Positions 15,924 to 23,135 of a stretch of 64,000 nt of DNA are shown here, one piece after another (within the stretch, counting starts at the first letter, position 1; each line of letters opens with the position of its first letter). A program made the position numbers and the translations under genes. This stretch comes from Solwaraspora sp. WMMD791. Lineage in GTDB: Bacteria > Actinomycetota > Actinomycetes > Mycobacteriales > Micromonosporaceae. The stretch lies in contig NZ_CP120737.1 in assembly GCF_029581195.1 (NCBI RefSeq), positions 4,875,001-4,939,000 on the forward strand, in the 5' to 3' direction. Below the pieces are notes generated by a model. The model ran no database searches. It was not told the origin of the DNA and was given only the letters and a program-made list of their open reading frames with translations.

Positions 15924-17375
15924 GTGGTGATCGAACTGCCGACCGTGGACCGGCGTACGGTGTCGTTCGCCGCACCGGACCCGCCGCGTACCGCCCCGAT
16001 CACCTGGGGCCAGCGGGCACTGTGGATGGCGATCCGGCGGCACGGTGCCGGCCAGGTCATGTTCGCGCTGAAACGGTGGGTCGCCGTACCGCGCCGGGCG
16101 CAGGCCGACCCCGACCGGGTGTACGCCGCGATCGCCGCCCTCATGGCCCGGCACGCCTCGCTGCGGACCAGGTTGGCGTTGACCGGCGACGAACCCCGCC
16201 AACTGGTCGCGGACGCGGGGGAGCTGCCGGTCCTGCTGGTCCCGACCACACCGGGTGACGGGGTCGGCAGCGGGCCGGGTGACGGGGCCGGCGACCCGGC
16301 GGCGGCCGCGCGGCGGGTCGCCGACGAGCTGGCGTCGGTGCCGTTCGCGCACGCTGACGACTGGCCGCAGCGGGTCGCCGTGGTGACCCGCGACGGGGTA
16401 CCGCAGCAGGTCGTGGTGGTGTTCAGCCACACCACGGTCGACTTCCGCGCCGCCGAGCTGGTGCTGCGGGACCTGCGGCTGCTGCTCGCCCGGGGCCGCA
16501 TCGACGGCGCGCCCGGCCTGCAGCCGGCCGACAGCGCGCCCGGTCTGCAGTCGGCCGACATCGCCGACCTGGAGCGGCAGGACCGGCTGCGGCGGCGGTC
16601 GGCGCGGGCGGCGGCGTACTGGGTCGACGTCACCCGCCGGTTGTCCCGCGACACCCGGCTGCCGGCGCGCGAGCCGCTGTCGCCCCGGTTCCGGCGCGGG
16701 GTGCTGGTCTCGGCGGCGGCCGACACGGCGGTGCGGCTGCTCGCCGTACGGCTGCGCACGACGACCTCGACGGTGCTGCTCGCCGCCGTCGCCCGGGTGG
16801 TCGGGGACTGGTCCGGTAACGACCTGGTCGGCATGCACACGATGGTCAACAACCGGGTGCCCGACGGCTATCCGATGGCGATCGCCAAGCTCAACCAGCT
16901 GGCGCTGGTGCCGGTCGACCTGACCGGGGCACCGACGGTGGCGCAGCTGGTGCCCCGGGTGTGGCGGGCGGCGCTGGACGGCTACCGGCACGGCTACTAC
17001 GACCCGCAGACCCTCAGCGACGCCTTCACCGCGGCCGGGCTGCCGTACGCGACCGGGGTGAACCCGCACTGCTATCTCAACGACATCCGGCTGTCGGCCG
17101 ACGACGACCTGTTCGGGCGGGACGTCACCGAATCGGCGGTTCGTGCCGGGATGGCCGCGACGACCTATGCGCCGACCGACGGGTTCGCGCGGTTCACCTG
17201 GCGTACCCGGGTCGAGATCCTCGACCGGCCGGGCGCGCTGGGGCTGGCGCTGACCGCCGATACCACCTACTTCGCGCTCGACGACATCGAGCGGTTCCTG
17301 CGGGCGCTGGAGGCCCACCTGGTGGACGCGGCGTTCGCCGGCCCGCCGGTGAGCGGGCCTCGACTCGCGGAATAG
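15924..17375 (+). CDS. Free-standing condensation-domain protein (NRPS-like)
   Basis: A 483-residue protein that is a single condensation (CoA-dependent acyltransferase superfamily) domain, without adenylation or carrier domains. The HHxxxDG active-site motif appears as SHTTVDF at residues 168-174: the catalytic second His and the Asp are kept, while the first His is Ser and the final Gly is Phe. The N-terminal RHASLRTR motif is also typical. Such enzymes join two acyl or amino partners held on carriers or CoA. The next genes, a flavin monooxygenase and its reductase, run in the same direction and suggest a small biosynthetic unit. The starting GTG is directly followed by a second GTG. Confidence 0.8.
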   Translation: MVIELPTVDRRTVSFAAPDPPRTAPITWGQRALWMAIRRHGAGQVMFALKRWVAVPRRAQADPDRVYAAIAALMARHASLRTRLALTGDEPRQLVADAGELPVLLVPTTPGDGVGSGPGDGAGDPAAAARRVADELASVPFAHADDWPQRVAVVTRDGVPQQVVVVFSHTTVDFRAAELVLRDLRLLLARGRIDGAPGLQPADSAPGLQSADIADLERQDRLRRRSARAAAYWVDVTRRLSRDTRLPAREPLSPRFRRGVLVSAAADTAVRLLAVRLRTTTSTVLLAAVARVVGDWSGNDLVGMHTMVNNRVPDGYPMAIAKLNQLALVPVDLTGAPTVAQLVPRVWRAALDGYRHGYYDPQTLSDAFTAAGLPYATGVNPHCYLNDIRLSADDDLFGRDVTESAVRAGMAATTYAPTDGFARFTWRTRVEILDRPGALGLALTADTTYFALDDIERFLRALEAHLVDAAFAGPPVSGPRLAE

Positions 17376-17450
17376 TTGACGCAGCAACTATGTTTGGTCG
17401 GGTAGTCCGAGGGAACCCCAACCGGCCCTCGCCGCGAGGAGGAGCAGACC

Positions 17451-18593
17451 ATGCAGTTCGGCGTCTTCACCGTCGGTGACGTCACCGTCGACCCGACCAA
17501 CGGCCGGGAGCCGACCGAGCGTGAGCGGATCAAGGCCATGGTCGCCATCGCGCTCAAGGCCGAAGAGGTCGGCCTCGACGTCTTCGCCACCGGCGAACAC
17601 CACAACCCGCCCTTCGTCCCGTCGTCGCCGACCACCATGCTCGGCTACATCGCGGCGAAGACCGAGCGGCTGCTGCTGTCCACCGCGACCACGCTGATCA
17701 CCACCAACGACCCGGTGAAGATCGCCGAGGACTACGCGATGCTGCAGCACCTCGCCGACGGCCGGGTCGACCTGATGATGGGGCGCGGCAACACCGGACC
17801 CGTCTACCCGTGGTTCGGCCAGGACATCCGCAACGGTATCCCGCTGACCATCGAGAACTACGACCTGCTGCGCCGGCTGTGGCGCGAGGACGTCGTCAAC
17901 TGGCAGGGCAAGTTCCGTACCCCGCTGCAGAGCTTCACCTCGACGCCGCGTCCGCTCGACGACGTACCGCCGTTCGTCTGGCACGGCTCGATCCGCAGCC
18001 CGGAGATCGCCGAACAGGCCGCCTACTACGGTGACGGCTTCTTCGCCAACCACATCTTCTGGCCCAAGGAGCACACCCAGCGGATGGTCGGCCTCTACCG
18101 CGAACGGTTCGCCCACTACGGCCACGGCACCGCCGACCAGGCGATCGTCGGCCTCGGCGGGCAGGTGTTCATGCGCCGCAACTCGCAGGACGCGGTGCGC
18201 GAGTTCCGGCCGTACTTCGACAACGCCCCGGTGTACGGGCACGGTCCGTCGTTGGAGGACTTCAGCTCGCAGACGCCGCTCACGGTCGGCAGCCCACAGC
18301 AGGTCATCGACCGTACGCTGTCCTTCCGCGAGTACGTCGGCGACTACCAGCGGCAGCTGTTCCTGATCGACCACGCCGGCCTGCCGCTCAAGACCGTCCT
18401 GGAGCAGCTCGACATGCTCGGCGAGGAGGTCGTGCCGGTGCTGCGCCGCGAGTTCGCCATCGGCCGGCCGGCGCACGTACCGGACGCCCCCACCCACGCC
18501 TCGCTCGTCGCCGCCGCCCGGCAGGCAGCCGAGGCACCGGCCGGTGCCACGGCCGACCACGCCGACAACGCTGCGACCCCGGCGGCGGTGTGA
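17451..18593 (+). CDS. LLM-class flavin-dependent monooxygenase, CE1758 family
   Basis: A 380-residue luciferase-like monooxygenase. It opens with MQFGVFTVGDVTVDPTNG and contains the EEVGLDVFATGEHHNPPF motif of the family and the LADGRVDLMMGRGN FMN-binding segment near residue 110. Together with the next gene it forms the CE1758/CE1759 duo known from many actinobacteria, in which an FMN reductase feeds reduced flavin to the monooxygenase; the natural substrate is unknown. GAGGAGGAG lies about 6 nt before the ATG. The C-terminal 35 residues are an Ala-rich tail not needed for the fold. Confidence 0.9.
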   Translation: MQFGVFTVGDVTVDPTNGREPTERERIKAMVAIALKAEEVGLDVFATGEHHNPPFVPSSPTTMLGYIAAKTERLLLSTATTLITTNDPVKIAEDYAMLQHLADGRVDLMMGRGNTGPVYPWFGQDIRNGIPLTIENYDLLRRLWREDVVNWQGKFRTPLQSFTSTPRPLDDVPPFVWHGSIRSPEIAEQAAYYGDGFFANHIFWPKEHTQRMVGLYRERFAHYGHGTADQAIVGLGGQVFMRRNSQDAVREFRPYFDNAPVYGHGPSLEDFSSQTPLTVGSPQQVIDRTLSFREYVGDYQRQLFLIDHAGLPLKTVLEQLDMLGEEVVPVLRREFAIGRPAHVPDAPTHASLVAAARQAAEAPAGATADHADNAATPAAV

Positions 18594-19258
18594 CGATGCC
18601 GGGCCGACGCCGCCTGGCGGTAGTCACCGCCGGCGTGAGCCAGCCGTCGACCAGTCGGCTGCTCGCCGACCAGCTCGCCGCGGCCGCCCGCGCCGAGCTG
18701 GTCGGCCTCGGCACCGAGGTCGAGACCACCGTCGTCGAGGTACGCGACCACGCCCACGAGGTCGTCGACAACACACTCACCGGCTTCCCCGCCCCGGCAC
18801 TCAAGCAGGCGCTGGACGCGGTGACGGCGGCGGACGGGCTGATCGCGGTCAGCCCGGTCTTCAACGCCTCGTACAGCGGACTGTTCAAGGCCTTCTTCGA
18901 CGTACTGCCGGAGGGCGCCTTGACCGACAAGCCGGTGCTGATCGGAGCCACCGGCGGCACCGCCCGGCACTCGCTCGCCGCCGACCACGCGTTCCGGCCG
19001 ATGTTCGCCTACCTGCGTGCCGTGGTCGTGCCGACAGCGGTGTTCGCCGCCCCGGAGGACTGGGCCGGTGCAGCTGACAGCGGGCGCGGCGGCGACGACA
19101 GGGGCGGGGGTGCCGGTGGGGCGCTGCGTCGGCGGATCGTCCGGGCCGGGCAGGAGCTGGCCCGCGAGGTGCACCGGCGGGAGCCGGCGCAGGTGGCGGA
19201 CCCGTTCGCCCTGACCACCGACTTCGCACAACTGCGGACCAATTCGAAACTCACCTGA
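18590..19258 (+). CDS. NAD(P)H-dependent FMN reductase, CE1759 family
   Basis: A 222-residue flavodoxin-like reductase with the fold's nucleotide loop (TAGVSQPSTSRLLADQL), the SPVFNASYSGLFKAFFDVLP flavin motif near residues 88-107, and GATGGTARHSL. It reduces FMN for the adjacent LLM monooxygenase. Its GTG overlaps the monooxygenase stop by 4 bp (GTGA), showing tight translational coupling. A low-complexity Gly/Asp insert occurs at about residues 160-175. Confidence 0.9.
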   Translation: MTMPGRRRLAVVTAGVSQPSTSRLLADQLAAAARAELVGLGTEVETTVVEVRDHAHEVVDNTLTGFPAPALKQALDAVTAADGLIAVSPVFNASYSGLFKAFFDVLPEGALTDKPVLIGATGGTARHSLAADHAFRPMFAYLRAVVVPTAVFAAPEDWAGAADSGRGGDDRGGGAGGALRRRIVRAGQELAREVHRREPAQVADPFALTTDFAQLRTNSKLT

Positions 19259-19299
19259 ATACCGGGTTACCAAAGGCTTGCCGAGTGTAAATGGGGCAG

Positions 19300-19330
19300 C
19301 GCGACTATGTGCACTGTCGCTATAGTCGCG
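19300..19330. repeat. Inverted repeat between reductase and surface-protein genes
   Basis: Perfect 9-bp arms CGCGACTAT (19300-19308) and ATAGTCGCG (19322-19330) with a 13-nt spacer. It lies 41 bp after the reductase stop and 24 bp before the next start, so it can act as a terminator hairpin for the upstream operon or as an operator with half-sites two helical turns apart. Confidence 0.5.
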
Positions 19331-19354
19331 ACTTCCCCCGCACTCAGGAGCAGC

Positions 19355-20953
19355 ATGAAGCTGAATACTGCAAGCTGGGCCCGGATCGGCGCCAGCGCGG
19401 TCATCGCCGGCGCCACCGTCGTCGCGGTCGCCGCGCCGGCAGCCGCCCAGGAGCCGAAGCCGGACCTGTCCGCCTCGTTCGACCGGTACCCTGCCGTCGA
19501 GGTGGACAACTCCGACCTCTACCTCGGGACCTACGTCAACAACTACGGCGAGGCCACCGCGAGCGACGTCACGATCGTCATCGACGCCACCGGGGTCGAC
19601 GACCGTGTGGAGCTCGCGTCGGCCGACCAACCCGGCTGCGAGCTCACCGGCCGGACCGTGACCTGCCTGTACGGCTTCCTCCCCGCCGGTGTCGGCGACT
19701 ACTTCCACCCGGTGATTCTGACCAGCCGGTCCGGCGCGGCACCCGGTGACGCCGGCACGCTGCGCGTGACGATCAGTTCCGCTGAGGAGGACGCCAACCC
19801 GGGCGACAACTCCGAGTCGGTCCCGGTGACCGTGCTGGCCTCCGGCCCTGACCTGGTGGCCGTGGCCGACGACCTCAACACGGCGGCGGATCCGGTCGGG
19901 CCGGGCGACACCGCCCCGCTCTACGCCGCCGTGGCCAACGAGGGCGACAGCACCGCCGACAGCTGGACGATCGGGCTGAACCTGCCGACCGGTATCGGCT
20001 TCGTCGACCAGTACGACGACTGCGAGTACACCTCCTACTGGCCGAACGACCCGAAGCTCGACGGGTACGCGTACGGCCCGAGCCGGGTCACCTGCGCGCT
20101 GACCCTGCCGCTGGCCCCGGGCGACGTGCTGTTCTTCGTCGACGAGCAGGGCGAGTCCCTGTTCGACCTGTACTTCGGCAACAACCTGGCCGGCCCGGAG
20201 GAGACCAGCGGATCGTTCGAGACCTGGCTGGGCGCCGGCGACCCGTCGCAGGCACGGGCGTCGACGGCCGGCGGAAAGTCGATCAACGAGGCACTGGCGA
20301 AGGCACAGGAGTCGGCGGGTCGCGCCGCCGCGTCGCGCCTCGATGAGATCGACACCGACGACAACGTCGCGTGGTTCGCCGTGCACACGAAGCCGAACAC
20401 GTTGGACGTCGAGGTGACGGCCCCACCGGTGACCGGGGAGCCGGGCGACACGGTGGACCTGACGTACACGGTGGTCAACAACGGTCCGTCCGACGGTGGC
20501 GGCCCGGGTGTGACGATCACCGCGCCGACCGGTACGGTCCTGCTGCCGGCCGACTGGTGCTACACCGAGGGTGAGCCGGGCACCCAACTTCCCGAGTCGC
20601 CCGCCCTGCGGTGCAACTTCGAGAGCATCTTCCCGGCCACCGCCTCCGGTGCCGGGCGGATCACCCACACCGTACGGCTGAAGATCCTCTCGACGCCCGG
20701 CGACGATGGCACGATCACCGCCGGCAGCGGGGGACCGTCGACCGAGTCCGACCCGTCGGACAACACGGTGCCGATCGTCTTCACCGCCCCTGGTGGCGGC
20801 CCCGGCGGCGGGGGTGGTGGTGGCGGGGACGACGAGCTGCCGATCACCGGCGCCTCGACCGGGACGATCGCCGCCGTCGGCGGCGCGGCGGTGCTGTTCG
20901 GCCTGCTGCTCGTCGCTGGTGCCCGCCGACGGGCAGCGGTGACCACGCGCTGA
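19355..20953 (+). CDS. Surface protein with CARDB/DUF11-like repeats and LPITG sorting signal
   Basis: A 532-residue exported protein. A signal peptide ends at AAAQEP near residue 32. The body holds three beta-sandwich repeats of the CARDB/DUF11 kind (patterns such as VNNYGEATASDVTI, VANEGDSTADSWTI, VVNNGPSDGGGPGVTI). The C-terminus has a Gly-rich spacer, then LPITG, a hydrophobic helix and a basic RRR tail, which is a class of LPxTG cell-wall sorting signal. It should be covalently anchored by a sortase and project from the cell. AGGAG precedes the ATG at 19355. No sortase gene is nearby. Confidence 0.85.
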   Translation: MKLNTASWARIGASAVIAGATVVAVAAPAAAQEPKPDLSASFDRYPAVEVDNSDLYLGTYVNNYGEATASDVTIVIDATGVDDRVELASADQPGCELTGRTVTCLYGFLPAGVGDYFHPVILTSRSGAAPGDAGTLRVTISSAEEDANPGDNSESVPVTVLASGPDLVAVADDLNTAADPVGPGDTAPLYAAVANEGDSTADSWTIGLNLPTGIGFVDQYDDCEYTSYWPNDPKLDGYAYGPSRVTCALTLPLAPGDVLFFVDEQGESLFDLYFGNNLAGPEETSGSFETWLGAGDPSQARASTAGGKSINEALAKAQESAGRAAASRLDEIDTDDNVAWFAVHTKPNTLDVEVTAPPVTGEPGDTVDLTYTVVNNGPSDGGGPGVTITAPTGTVLLPADWCYTEGEPGTQLPESPALRCNFESIFPATASGAGRITHTVRLKILSTPGDDGTITAGSGGPSTESDPSDNTVPIVFTAPGGGPGGGGGGGGDDELPITGASTGTIAAVGGAAVLFGLLLVAGARRRAAVTTR

Positions 20954-21069
20954 CGGCGCCGACCACGTCCCGGCGGTGGCCGCCCTCCTGACGAGAGACG
21001 GCCGGCCCCGTACGGGAAGTGGAAGCCGGATGTCGCGCCAGAGCAGGATGCATCGACCGGCGTGACCCT

Positions 21070-21082
21070 CCACCATTGGTGG
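21070..21082. promoter_or_regulatory. Short palindrome at the ribosome-binding site
   Basis: CCACCA-T-TGGTGG ends 1 bp before the ATG of the serine hydrolase; the right arm contains the only Shine-Dalgarno-like GGTGG. It could serve as a DNA operator or reduce ribosome access. Confidence 0.35.
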
Positions 21083-21083
21083 C

Positions 21084-22406
21084 ATGTCAAACATTTTTCG
21101 GACACTGAGGATCGTGGCCACCAGCGCGACGCTGGTGGCCACGATCGCTGTCGTACCCGCATCCGCCGCAGCGCGGCCCGGCCCGTCGGCCGGTCCGTCC
21201 GTTGGTCCGTCGGCCGATGCCACCACCGGAGGGTCGCCGGCCGGCGGCCAGGGCGCTGACAGGCTCGACCGGGCCGAACTACGGGCCGCGCTCGCCGGCG
21301 TGCCCGAAGCCGGCGTGCCCGGCGTGCTGGCCGCTGTCCACGACGGCCGGCACGAGTGGCGTGACGCCGCCGGTCAGGCGTACCTGACGACGATCCGACC
21401 GATGCGGCCGCAGATGCGTCACCGCATCGGCAGCATCACCAAGACGTTCGTCGCCACCACGGTGCTGCAACTCGTCGACGAGGGCAGGCTCGGCCTCGAC
21501 GACCCGATCGGGCAGTGGCTGCCCGAGATCGTGCCCGGTGAGCTCGGGGCCGCCGTCACCGTCCGGATGCTGCTCAACCACACCAGCGGCATCGGCAACT
21601 ACACCAACGTGATGGTCGACTCGTACGCCGCCATCGACCGTCTGCAGGTGACGACCTACGAGCCGGCGGACCTCGTCGCGCTCGGGCTGGCCATGCCGCC
21701 GACCAACGCACCCGGTGCCGAGTACAGCTACTCCAACACCAACTACGTCCTGGCCGGACTGCTGATCGAGAAGGTCACCGGCAACGAACCGGCCGACGAG
21801 GTGCAGCGGCGGATCTTGCGACCACTGAAGCTCACCGGTACGTCCTTCCCGGGCACCGAGCCGACCATCCGGGGGCCACACAGCGGCGGGTACTTCGCTC
21901 CGTTCGCCGCCCGTGACCTCAGCGAGTTCAACATGAGCTGGCTGTGGACGGCCGGCGAGATGATCTCCACGACGACCGACCTGAACACGTTCTTCCGGGC
22001 GCTGCTCGACGGTGACCTGCTGAGCCCGGCCACCCTCGACGAAATGCTCACCACGGTGCCGTACCTGCCGGAGCTTCCTGAACTCGGCGGATACGGGCTC
22101 GGCATCTACTCGCTGTCGACCCCGTGCGGCGAGTTCTGGGGTCACGACGGCGTGGTCATCGGCCACCTGGCGTACTCGATGCACCGCCGCGACGGCACCC
22201 GGCAGGTCTCCTCGGGGATCAATGTGAGTCACTACGGCATCGCCGGACTTCCCGATCCGCACCCGATCGACCTTGCCTGGCAGACGTTCCTGCTCACCGC
22301 GATGTGCCCGAGCGGTGACGTCGCCGGCCGCTCGACTGAGACGGTGCCGCAGCTGCCCAGCGTGACCCGGATGCCCGGCAACGACGCGGTGGTGCCGGTC
22401 GGATAG
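21084..22406 (+). CDS. Secreted serine hydrolase (beta-lactamase / DD-peptidase family)
   Basis: A 440-residue exported enzyme of the class C beta-lactamase-like family (peptidase S12). A signal peptide ends near SAAARP (residue 30) and a Pro/Ser/Gly linker follows. Catalytic motifs are SITK (SxxK, around residue 117), YSNTNY (YxN, around 215) and a late HDGVVIGH corresponding to the KTG/HxG position. Such proteins act as D-Ala-D-Ala carboxypeptidases, D-aminopeptidases or esterases; which applies cannot be told. A perfect 37-bp palindrome (17-bp arms, 3-nt centre) lies at 21110-21146 within the signal-peptide codons. Confidence 0.85.
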   Translation: MSNIFRTLRIVATSATLVATIAVVPASAAARPGPSAGPSVGPSADATTGGSPAGGQGADRLDRAELRAALAGVPEAGVPGVLAAVHDGRHEWRDAAGQAYLTTIRPMRPQMRHRIGSITKTFVATTVLQLVDEGRLGLDDPIGQWLPEIVPGELGAAVTVRMLLNHTSGIGNYTNVMVDSYAAIDRLQVTTYEPADLVALGLAMPPTNAPGAEYSYSNTNYVLAGLLIEKVTGNEPADEVQRRILRPLKLTGTSFPGTEPTIRGPHSGGYFAPFAARDLSEFNMSWLWTAGEMISTTTDLNTFFRALLDGDLLSPATLDEMLTTVPYLPELPELGGYGLGIYSLSTPCGEFWGHDGVVIGHLAYSMHRRDGTRQVSSGINVSHYGIAGLPDPHPIDLAWQTFLLTAMCPSGDVAGRSTETVPQLPSVTRMPGNDAVVPVG

Positions 22407-22413
22407 CCGTACG

Positions 22414-22977
22414 TCAGCAGAGGTCGTACTCAGCTGGGGCGGTGTTGAGCACCCAGGCGAGCGGCATGGTTGCCTTGGCCTGGTAGCGACCCCCGTCATT
22501 TCGGAACATCGTCACTGTCTGTCCCGGGTCCTGGCCGATCGTCCAGTACTGCGGGATGCCGGCACCGGCGTACTCGGCCGGCTTCGCGACGGTGTCCGTG
22601 GCCTCGGATCCGGGAGAAATGATCTCGACTACCAGCAGGACATCGTCGACTGACAGCCACACGCCGTCGGCCTGTGCCTTGCTCCAGACAACCAGGTCGG
22701 GAATGCGGCCACCGACGGTGCCAGCGCCCCCAGGTATGCGTAGGCCGACGGTCTGGGCAATGCGGTCGGCGTGAATGCCCGCGGCGAGTAGCCAGCCGGT
22801 GAGCCGAGTGGCGATGACCGCGTGCAGGTACCCGGCCGGTGGCATGACCGACAGCACTCCCTCGGGGCTGATCTCGTACCGATGGTGCTCGTCCTCGGCC
22901 ATCATCGCGGTGAGGTCGTCGAGCGTGATTACCGAGGGCATGTGCCGGCCGACGGCTTCTGCGCTCATGTCGCCCAT
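22414..22977 (-). CDS. Uma2-family endonuclease (DUF820)
   Basis: A 187-residue protein of the Uma2/DUF820 group, a PD-(D/E)XK-fold family expanded in cyanobacteria and actinomycetes. It has the RYEISPEGVLSVMPPAG entry motif, then PDLVVW and VLLVVEIISPGSEATD, which hold the acidic metal ligands, and a closing IPQYWTI segment. Function in cells is poorly known; many are thought to be mobile-element or defence-related nucleases. The start is either ATG at 22977 or the nearer ATG at 22968. It ends close to and convergent with the serine hydrolase gene. Confidence 0.8.
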   Translation of the reverse strand: MGDMSAEAVGRHMPSVITLDDLTAMMAEDEHHRYEISPEGVLSVMPPAGYLHAVIATRLTGWLLAAGIHADRIAQTVGLRIPGGAGTVGGRIPDLVVWSKAQADGVWLSVDDVLLVVEIISPGSEATDTVAKPAEYAGAGIPQYWTIGQDPGQTVTMFRNDGGRYQAKATMPLAWVLNTAPAEYDLC

Positions 22978-23016
22978 CGTAACGGACCACCCAGGCCCGG
23001 CGGCGGACATCGGGCG

Positions 23017-23051
23017 GGGACAGTGTCCCGGTGACGCCGGGACACTGTCCC
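23017..23051. promoter_or_regulatory. Two copies of a 13-bp palindrome, 22 bp apart (operator candidate)
   Basis: GGGACAGTGTCCC (23017-23029) and GGGACACTGTCCC (23039-23051) are each perfect palindromes around one central base and are themselves inverted to one another. Their centres are 22 bp apart, two helical turns. They lie between the divergent Uma2 gene and the large secreted-protein gene, so cooperative binding by a dimeric regulator is likely. Confidence 0.6.
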
Positions 23052-23135
23052 TGTCCGCCGGGACGACCCACCCGACACCGTGTGCGCCACAGGGAGCGGG
23101 CCAGGCAACGGCCCGCCTGGCCGAAGGAGCATGTG

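Noticed and set aside
15924-19258. Complete nonribosomal peptide gene cluster
   Set aside because: No adenylation, carrier or thioesterase domain is present; only a lone condensation domain and a flavin enzyme pair.
18344-21226. 960-codon minus-strand open frame over the reductase and surface-protein genes
   Set aside because: Low-complexity composition and full overlap with well-supported genes on the other strand.
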